Below are positions 14,323 through 19,402 of a DNA stretch of 19,402 bases, in pieces (the first letter of the stretch is position 1; every line of letters starts with the position of its first letter). The stretch lies in assembly GCA_964492105.1 (NCBI GenBank), contig CAZBJB010000030.1, positions 1 through 19,402 of the forward strand, in the 5' to 3' direction. Origin of the DNA: JAUZQZ01 sp964492105 (GTDB taxonomy: Bacteria > Pseudomonadota > Zetaproteobacteria > Mariprofundales > Mariprofundaceae). The notes beneath the pieces were generated by a model. The model saw nothing but the letters and a program-made list of their open reading frames with translations. It was not told the origin of the DNA and ran no database searches. Position numbers and translations under genes: made by a program.

Positions 14323-16107
14323 TTAAAAATTCGGGACAACGGGCAAGTCCTTTCGATAATATTTGAAATTAAACAAGGACATCAGGTCACCAATGGCAGG
14401 GCGATTGACGGGTTGATAAGGCTTGCTCTTCGATGCCACGGGGTTCGGAAGATTATCCCTGCTGAATTTTGAGATCGTCTTCAAATGCCAGTTATGTTCA
14501 ATAAATTTGATCAGCGAAGCGTGATCCGCATAGTTGTGATCCACATGACCATGTCTGGCATAGGGAGAGATCGCCAACAACGGGATACGTGTGCCATCGC
14601 CGAAGAAATCAATGGGCTGGATGTAACCTGAATCGTAAAAGCCACCACCTTCATCCGTCGTAATAAAAATCGCGGTCGATGGCCACAGTGTTCTATTGGC
14701 CATCACCTGATTAATAATATTGGTCAGGAGTTTTTCGTAAGCGGTCAGCGTACTGTCGGAGGGATGGCCGGATTCGCTTTCATAGGGCGTGATAAATGAG
14801 ACTGGTGGCAATGTGCCGGTTCGAACCGCCCTGAAAAACGCGTTTATGCCCTGAAGATTCTTTTTTTTATCCGTAGTCATGATGGATTTGAAGGCCACGA
14901 GCGGATCACAGATGCCGCAATACTCCGTGGGGTTAAATATCCCGCCATTGCGTCCGCCGGTATACCACTTCCAGCCAATACCATTATCAGATAACAAATC
15001 CGCAAAGGTGCGCCCATATTGAGGCGGCAGGGTAAATTGATCCTTCCCGATCTTGCGTGGTTCGCCTGACGGCGTATAGCCAAGGGTATAATTATTGACC
15101 AGATAATAGGTGTTTTTGCTGCAATTACCGCCATTGAACACGTGATAATCCAGGGATCGCAAATAATCGTGAATCGACTTCACTCCCGGCTCCGAGGTGT
15201 CCGCACACTTCACATAGGATCCACCACGGTATCCATCCTTCTTATAAAAATTGTTGGTTCCGGACGCGGGATCCGGATTCTCGATCTGATTGGCCGGGGG
15301 TACGGCTGGCTTACCATGCTTATTGTACAAAGCAGCATAGCCGCCCGTGGCAATGGCGAGGAAATTTGCACCTGTGCCGCCCATGACTGCCTGATGATAA
15401 TTGTCGCTGATTGCGAAATGGTCCGCTAAATACCTGAATGTCGGGGCATCGCCTTGCAGCATATTGTAATAGCCCATGGCTTCACCGCCCTGCTGGCTAT
15501 TGGACGGGGTGGGCGCCGGAAAACCATTGTCCGGCCCAACGCCAACGGTGACGCCTGTCCATACAAACAAATCATTCAGGCCACGATCATACTGCTGCCA
15601 CATCTGAAAAAATCGATGCACGGGGCTGCCACTGCTGCCATAGGCATAGGGTACATATTTGGTGATCTGGAAAGGGCCGTTGGGCAGCAGTATGGGAAAC
15701 CTTTGATCCGCACTGTTTGCCGGCCTTCGTTGTCCAAACGCCATCCCGGTATTCGGGCGTGGCAGAAAGGTGTACGGGGTCTTGTTGCCAGGGACAATCG
15801 AATATTTACCATGCACTGTCGCACGCATTTGCGCTGATTTTTTATAGTTGGAACCGGGGGTGCCATCATATTTGATGATGCCCTGCGACAGTAAGTTATG
15901 AATTTTTTGCCCTCGCACAGGCACATAGGTGGCAAACAGGTTGTCGAAACTGTGGTTCTCCCCGATAATCACAATGACATGTTTGATGGGCGTGGCCGTT
16001 GGACGTTCCGCTGATGCTGCCGCCACAGTCAAATGCGGCATCATCAACATAAGGTAACCCAGACCCATCAGGACGACGTGCGAGATATTCTTGCGTGTAT
16101 TTTTCAT
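14323..16107 (-). CDS. Exported phosphoesterase of the AcpA/phospholipase C family
   Basis: This 594-residue hydrolase belongs to the alkaline-phosphatase-superfamily phosphoesterase group that includes Francisella acid phosphatase AcpA and bacterial phospholipases C. A signal peptide is clear: MKNTRKN start, hydrophobic core about 11-30, probable cleavage after AAASA near 33. The metal and nucleophile region is IIGENHSFDNLFATY (47-61). Later family motifs are SDNYHQAVMGGTGANF (234-249), TDEGGGFYD (484-492), GDGTRIPLLAISPYARHG (503-520) and DHNYADHAS (523-531). GGAGG lies about six bases before the ATG. It follows the SerB-like gene by 69 bases and precedes the permease by three. It would act in the periplasm or outside, freeing phosphate or an organic phosphomonoester. 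Substrate unknown. Confidence 0.88.
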   Translation of the reverse strand: MKNTRKNISHVVLMGLGYLMLMMPHLTVAAASAERPTATPIKHVIVIIGENHSFDNLFATYVPVRGQKIHNLLSQGIIKYDGTPGSNYKKSAQMRATVHGKYSIVPGNKTPYTFLPRPNTGMAFGQRRPANSADQRFPILLPNGPFQITKYVPYAYGSSGSPVHRFFQMWQQYDRGLNDLFVWTGVTVGVGPDNGFPAPTPSNSQQGGEAMGYYNMLQGDAPTFRYLADHFAISDNYHQAVMGGTGANFLAIATGGYAALYNKHGKPAVPPANQIENPDPASGTNNFYKKDGYRGGSYVKCADTSEPGVKSIHDYLRSLDYHVFNGGNCSKNTYYLVNNYTLGYTPSGEPRKIGKDQFTLPPQYGRTFADLLSDNGIGWKWYTGGRNGGIFNPTEYCGICDPLVAFKSIMTTDKKKNLQGINAFFRAVRTGTLPPVSFITPYESESGHPSDSTLTAYEKLLTNIINQVMANRTLWPSTAIFITTDEGGGFYDSGYIQPIDFFGDGTRIPLLAISPYARHGHVDHNYADHASLIKFIEHNWHLKTISKFSRDNLPNPVASKSKPYQPVNRPAIGDLMSLFNFKYYRKDLPVVPNF

Positions 16108-16110
16108 TGT

Positions 16111-16117
16111 TTCCTCC
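16111..16117 (-). promoter_or_regulatory. Strong ribosome site for the phosphoesterase gene
   Basis: GGAGGAA on the minus strand is ideally spaced from ATG 16107. It is the best ribosome site in the operon, suggesting independent, high translation of the exported enzyme compared with the coupled transporter genes. Confidence 0.7.
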
Positions 16118-16176
16118 GGACGTGTTTAATTTTCTGCAAAATATGTAGAGATTGCCTCGCTGGTCTGACGCGCCGA

Positions 16177-16881
16177 TCAGGGGCCTGGACGACAGTTCCA
16201 TTGGTCGATCAATCGCAGCACCTGATCCAGCCCGCCATCGTTGATTACGGTCGTCACCTCAGCGCGGACAGCGGGCTTGGCATGAAATGCAATGCCGAGG
16301 CCCGCCTTTTTGAGCATCGGCAAATCATTGGCGCCATCGCCAACCGCGACCGTTTGAGCCAGAGGAACGCCAAGTTCAGCAGCCCGTGCTATCAACCAAT
16401 CCACCTTCGCCGCCGCATCGACAATGTCACCGAGTATGCGCCCGGTCAGTTTGCCGCCACTCACCTCCAACCGGTTTGAATGGGCAAAGTCCAGGCCGAG
16501 ACGTTGCTTCAGACGCTCGGTAAAATATGTAAATCCGCCGGAAACCAGGCCGACCTTCCAGCCACAATCGTGCATTGCACGGATCAGTGGCTCCGCTCCC
16601 TCCGTCAGCACAAGGCACTTTTCATAGACGTACGCAAGAGCCGCCACATCCGTGCCGGAAAGCAGAGCGAGGCAGGCGATCAGGGACTCGGAAAAATCCA
16701 TGTTACCACGCCTTGCACGATCATTGAGCTCCGCGACTTCAGGCTTAATGCCAACGTACCCTGCTATTTCGTCAATACACTCGCATTGAATCAGTGTCGA
16801 ATCCATATCAAGGACCAAGAGCCCTGGCTGCAACAGGACAGGCTTTGGGTTGGTTTCTGTATGATGTGCATTTATCCGCAT
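16177..16881 (-). CDS. serB: Phosphoserine phosphatase-type HAD hydrolase (SerB-like)
   Basis: SerB-type enzymes hydrolyse L-3-phosphoserine to serine in the cytoplasm. The HAD motifs are complete (numbered from ATG 16893): LVLDMDST with nucleophile D29 and acid D31, the cap motif RRGNMDFSESL, VSGGFTYF (motif II), KLTGRILGDIVDAAAK, and AVGDGANDLPML (motif IV). The protein is about 234 residues and lacks the N-terminal extension of E. coli SerB. ATG 16881 is preferred because GGAG precedes it by six bases. ATG 16893 lies one base after the ATPase stop. Its place inside an uptake operon suggests it may dephosphorylate an imported compound rather than, or besides, making serine. The sequence looks like true SerB, so specificity remains open. 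Confidence 0.85.
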   Translation of the reverse strand: MRINAHHTETNPKPVLLQPGLLVLDMDSTLIQCECIDEIAGYVGIKPEVAELNDRARRGNMDFSESLIACLALLSGTDVAALAYVYEKCLVLTEGAEPLIRAMHDCGWKVGLVSGGFTYFTERLKQRLGLDFAHSNRLEVSGGKLTGRILGDIVDAAAKVDWLIARAAELGVPLAQTVAVGDGANDLPMLKKAGLGIAFHAKPAVRAEVTTVINDGGLDQVLRLIDQWNCRPGP

Positions 16882-16894
16882 GCGTGACTCCATC

Positions 16895-17944
16895 TCAATG
16901 GGTAAGTGGCAATACCTGAATAAATTCAGGCGGCATCCGGATTGTCAGTCTGTCTCCGACATGAATGGCAAGGCGCTGGCTACTGGTGGGCTTCAACAAC
17001 ACCGTTTGTTCATCCGAAAGGCTGGCCAGAATACGCGTAAACGCACCCAAAAAAACGACTTCGAGAACAACGACATCAAAAATATTCACGATAGCGCCAT
17101 GGTCTACGGATATTTCAATATCTTCGGGTCGAATGGCAAGGGTCGTTGTATTTTCCGCTATTTCCGCACTGACGGTGAAGTGGCTGGTAGCCAGGCTCAG
17201 CTGATAACCCGCTTCATTTTTTACCTGGAGATAATTCATTTCACCCACAAAATCGGCCACGAAGACGTTAACGGGATGAAAATAAAGATCCGCTGGTGTG
17301 CTGATTTGCTCAATGCATCCGTTGTTGAGTACGACAATTCTGTCTGCCAGCGCCATGGCTTCCTCCTGATCATGCGTGACCATGATGGTTGTAACGCCGA
17401 TCGACTTTTGCATGCGCCGAAGTTCACTGTACAATTCAACCCGGATCTTGGCATCCAGTGCTGAAAAAGCCTCGTCCATCAACAACATGTCGGGTTTGAC
17501 CGCAAGGGCGCGCGCAATGGCGACACGCTGCTGTTGTCCTCCGGAAAGCTGGCTTGGGTAGCGATCCCCGAATCCGGACAAATGCACCAGTTCCAACATT
17601 TTTTCCGTACGACTCCTTATCTCATTTTTTGCAACCTTTCGGCATTCAAGACCGTAGGAAATGTTGTTGAACACGGACATGTGAGGAAACAGTGTATATC
17701 CTTGAAACACCATTGAAAAATTACGCGCTCCGGGTGAAAGTGCAGTGATTTCACGGTTATTATAGAGAACCCTCCCCGCACTGATTCCTTCAAAGCCTGC
17801 AATAATGCGTAGAAGTGTTGTCTTGCCGCATCCCGATGGGCCCAGAAAGCAAAGGAATTCCCCTTCATGCACCCGCAAGGATAGACCCTCAAAGATGCTG
17901 GTGTGTTCGTAGGCCTTACTGATTGCCTCCAGACGAACAGACAT
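16895..17944 (-). CDS. ABC transporter ATP-binding protein (putative 2-aminoethylphosphonate/iron(III) class)
   Basis: This 349-residue cytoplasmic ATPase powers the neighbouring permease. From ATG 17944: Walker A GPSGCGKTT (35-43), Q-loop Q81 in VFQGYTLFPHMSV, signature LSGGQQQR (133-140), Walker B MLLMDE (153-158), D-loop SALD (161-164) and switch H191. The tail from about 230 is a TOBE-like beta domain (LAIRPEDIEI), as in FbpC/PotA/PhnT2-type importers. The start is chosen because ATG 17944 lies one base after the stop of the binding-protein gene and begins the family N-terminus (MSVRLEAISKAYEH). An open frame extends 22 codons further upstream but overlaps the binding-protein gene. Its stop is one base from a possible start of the SerB-like gene, so translation is probably coupled. 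Confidence 0.93.
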   Translation of the reverse strand: MSVRLEAISKAYEHTSIFEGLSLRVHEGEFLCFLGPSGCGKTTLLRIIAGFEGISAGRVLYNNREITALSPGARNFSMVFQGYTLFPHMSVFNNISYGLECRKVAKNEIRSRTEKMLELVHLSGFGDRYPSQLSGGQQQRVAIARALAVKPDMLLMDEAFSALDAKIRVELYSELRRMQKSIGVTTIMVTHDQEEAMALADRIVVLNNGCIEQISTPADLYFHPVNVFVADFVGEMNYLQVKNEAGYQLSLATSHFTVSAEIAENTTTLAIRPEDIEISVDHGAIVNIFDVVVLEVVFLGAFTRILASLSDEQTVLLKPTSSQRLAIHVGDRLTIRMPPEFIQVLPLTH

Positions 17945-17945
17945 A

Positions 17946-18971
17946 CTACTGATCGTTGCCTGTATGCCTGGCGAATTCGATACGCCGACGCCATTTCGCG
18001 ATAATTTCACTGCGGTGTTTGCTTGAACTCACGAAATTCATATCAAACAATATCTGGTCGAGGTGATTGGCGATGTGGGCAAGCTTGGTGGAGCCGATCC
18101 CTTTCCGGGCCTTCGTCCACACGATCGCCTTATACTTGTAGTACAGGCTGGCGGCCTTGGCCGAGAGCGTCCAGTTGAGGAAACGCTTTGCATCAGCTTT
18201 ATGTTTTGAGGATTTCATCAGTGCATTGGCTTCCAGTTCATATCCCGCGCCTCCGGAGGGGATCACCATTTTAACCGGGTAGCCTTGTCGGATCGCCTCG
18301 GCGGCGGCAATCGCGGACGAGACCCCAACGGTATATTCCCCCATGCTGACCATGGTGCATGGGCGTGAACCTGACTTCGAATACTGCCCTACGTTTGCAT
18401 TCAGTGATTCCAGGAGGTGCCAGCCTTTTTTCTCGCCCAATCCCTGTAAAATCGAAACCACTTGCAGGTAGCCAGTACCTGATGATGCCGGATTCGGCAT
18501 GACCACTTCGTTGTGAAAAGCCGGATTCGTAAGGTCTTTCCAGCTGGTTGGCATCGGCAGATGCTTTTGTTTCAGGCGGCGTGTATTCACACAAAATGCG
18601 GCCATATACCCTGTGGGAGCGAACCACCGCCCGGAACTTCCCCTGAACTTATCCGGCATCTCATTGAAGTGCCGGGGCCGATATTCTTCCAGCATGCTCA
18701 GGATGTGCGGATTCAACATATCGGTCAGTGCCCATCCCCAGATGACATCCGTTCTGGGGTGTTTACTTTCAGCCAATAGCCGGGCTCCCAGATCGCCGGT
18801 CGACAAACGTACGATATTCAATTTAAGATCGGGCATATCCTGTTTTGCTGCCGCGACATAGTCTGCTATCTCGGCGGGCTCCAGCGATGTGTATACCACA
18901 ATTGCGCCAGCGTGTGCTATTAAAGCCCAAGTCATTGAAACGAATATCGTCATCCAGAATCTTGCAAACAT
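17946..18971 (-). CDS. ABC transporter periplasmic substrate-binding protein (putative 2-aminoethylphosphonate-binding type)
   Basis: This 341-residue exported binding protein has a signal peptide (residues 1-21, MFARFW start, cleavage probably after LIAHA). The mature start IVVYTSLEPAE is typical of the iron(III)/phosphonate cluster of binding proteins. VIWGWALTDML, PTSWKDLTNP (141-150), VMPNPASSGTG (157-167) and the QYSKSGSRPC pocket (196-205) closely match what I recall of the putative 2-aminoethylphosphonate-binding family. The Tyr-Tyr metal pair of iron-binding FbpA is not obvious. ATG 18971 is preferred because AAGGG lies seven bases upstream. Longer starts at 18989 or 19004 overlap tonB. 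It lies ten bases after tonB, in one operon with it. Confidence 0.88.
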   Translation of the reverse strand: MFARFWMTIFVSMTWALIAHAGAIVVYTSLEPAEIADYVAAAKQDMPDLKLNIVRLSTGDLGARLLAESKHPRTDVIWGWALTDMLNPHILSMLEEYRPRHFNEMPDKFRGSSGRWFAPTGYMAAFCVNTRRLKQKHLPMPTSWKDLTNPAFHNEVVMPNPASSGTGYLQVVSILQGLGEKKGWHLLESLNANVGQYSKSGSRPCTMVSMGEYTVGVSSAIAAAEAIRQGYPVKMVIPSGGAGYELEANALMKSSKHKADAKRFLNWTLSAKAASLYYKYKAIVWTKARKGIGSTKLAHIANHLDQILFDMNFVSSSKHRSEIIAKWRRRIEFARHTGNDQ

Positions 18972-18981
18972 ATACCTACCC

Positions 18982-19402
18982 TTATTCATCAATATTGTAT
19001 TCAATTTTCACTGAAAACTTCTTGTTTGCCTGCCCGGTAAAAACCCTGTCTGGCCAAACATCGAAATGGGCCGTGCGCACAGCTTTCAGTGCAGCCTGAT
19101 CCAGCATCTTATTACCGCTTGAGTTACCGATAGTTACGGATAAAATAATCCCGCTACGATTTAGAACATATTCGACAATAACATTCCCGGTAATGCCAAA
19201 CTCCTCTGCCCGCGGCGGATAGCGCTTGTTCCTTGTAACCCGGGTAAGCAACATTTTAAGAAACTCGGCTTCCAGCGATGGGTCAGCCCGTTGGGCTGTC
19301 GCTTCGGGTGCTGCCAACGGCTGCGGTTTAAGCGGCTGCGGCTTGGACGGCTGCGGCTTGGGCGGCTGCGGCTTGGGCGGCTGCGGCTTGGGCGGCTGCG
19401 GC
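18982..19402 (-). CDS. tonB: TonB-family energy transducer, C-terminal part (cut by right edge)
   Basis: TonB links the proton-motive force at the inner membrane to outer-membrane receptors. The visible 139 residues begin in a proline-rich periplasmic spacer of PQPPK repeats. The TonB C-terminal domain follows, with RYPPRAEEFGITGNVIVEY, a basic-loop segment, NSSGNKMLDQAALKAV and a final beta strand KKFSVKIEYNIDE. The N-terminal membrane anchor lies outside the window. The open frame runs through the repeat to the edge, so a TTG-initiated start at 19317 is not the real start. The stop is ten bases before the binding-protein start, so tonB is very probably co-transcribed with the ABC genes. ExbB/ExbD and a receptor may lie further upstream, unseen. 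Confidence 0.88.
   Translation of the reverse strand, partial: PQPPKPQPPKPQPPKPQPSKPQPLKPQPLAAPEATAQRADPSLEAEFLKMLLTRVTRNKRYPPRAEEFGITGNVIVEYVLNRSGIILSVTIGNSSGNKMLDQAALKAVRTAHFDVWPDRVFTGQANKKFSVKIEYNIDE
19321..19402. repeat. 15-base tandem repeat encoding the PQPPK spacer of TonB
   Basis: About 5.5 units of CTGCGGCTTGGGCGG (plus strand) run into the edge. The three units at 19351-19395 are identical, and those at 19321 and 19336 have diverged. The unit is five codons, so copy-number change keeps the frame and only alters spacer length. Confidence 0.9.

Noticed and set aside
16915..16930. Palindrome CCTGAATAAATTCAGG, reminiscent of the CCTGAA element ends
   Set aside because: It sits in conserved ATPase C-terminal codons and lacks the TTCATAAA part, so it is likely coincidence.
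1..19402. CRISPR arrays, tRNA or rRNA genes, phage or toxin-antitoxin modules
   Set aside because: No regularly spaced direct repeats, cloverleaf-like segments or characteristic proteins were found on either strand.

Overview
The window looks like a chromosomal stretch from a Gram-negative proteobacterium. The evidence is a TonB protein, signal peptides, a periplasmic binding protein, a DNA polymerase III delta-prime subunit with the usual Cys cluster, and the proteobacterial hpnCDE squalene genes for hopanoids. A gammaproteobacterial or Acidithiobacillia-like host is my best guess, but nothing here fixes the genus. No rRNA, tRNA, CRISPR array, integrase or full-length transposase was seen.

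Layout. (1) 1-727: the tail of an unidentified gene and a small secreted Lys/Arg-rich protein of unknown function. (2) 709-7635: ilvA on the minus strand, divergent from a plus-strand housekeeping run pabC-mltG-tmk-holB-metG (folate, peptidoglycan, dTTP, clamp loader, Met-tRNA). Two short non-coding elements with similar ends interrupt this run, one before tmk and one before metG. (3) 7636-7955: a convergent intergenic region with a solo element end, a cluster of three DnaA-box-like 9-mers and an AT-rich stretch. (4) 7956-11400: hpnC-hpnD-hpnE on the minus strand, making squalene from farnesyl diphosphate. The spacers are unusually long and hold inverted-repeat and insertion-end remnants. (5) 11658-12440: gloB (glyoxalase II), followed by a second kind of miniature inverted-repeat element. 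(6) 12649-19402: a tightly packed minus-strand operon, in transcription order tonB (cut by the window edge), a periplasmic binding protein, an ABC ATPase, a SerB-type HAD phosphatase, an exported AcpA/phospholipase-C-type phosphoesterase, and a double-length ABC permease. The transporter genes resemble the putative 2-aminoethylphosphonate class.

The region most worth a second look is the last operon. It puts an energy transducer for outer-membrane uptake, an extracytoplasmic phosphoesterase, an inner-membrane importer and a cytoplasmic phosphomonoesterase in one transcription unit, which suggests scavenging of an organic phosphorus compound. The second theme is a family of short elements with CCTG...TTCATAAA ends and TTAA/TTAG flanks. 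It occurs at five places and repeatedly sits at gene ends, where it even supplies stop codons.

All calls come from reading the sequence and recalling protein families; no database search was run.
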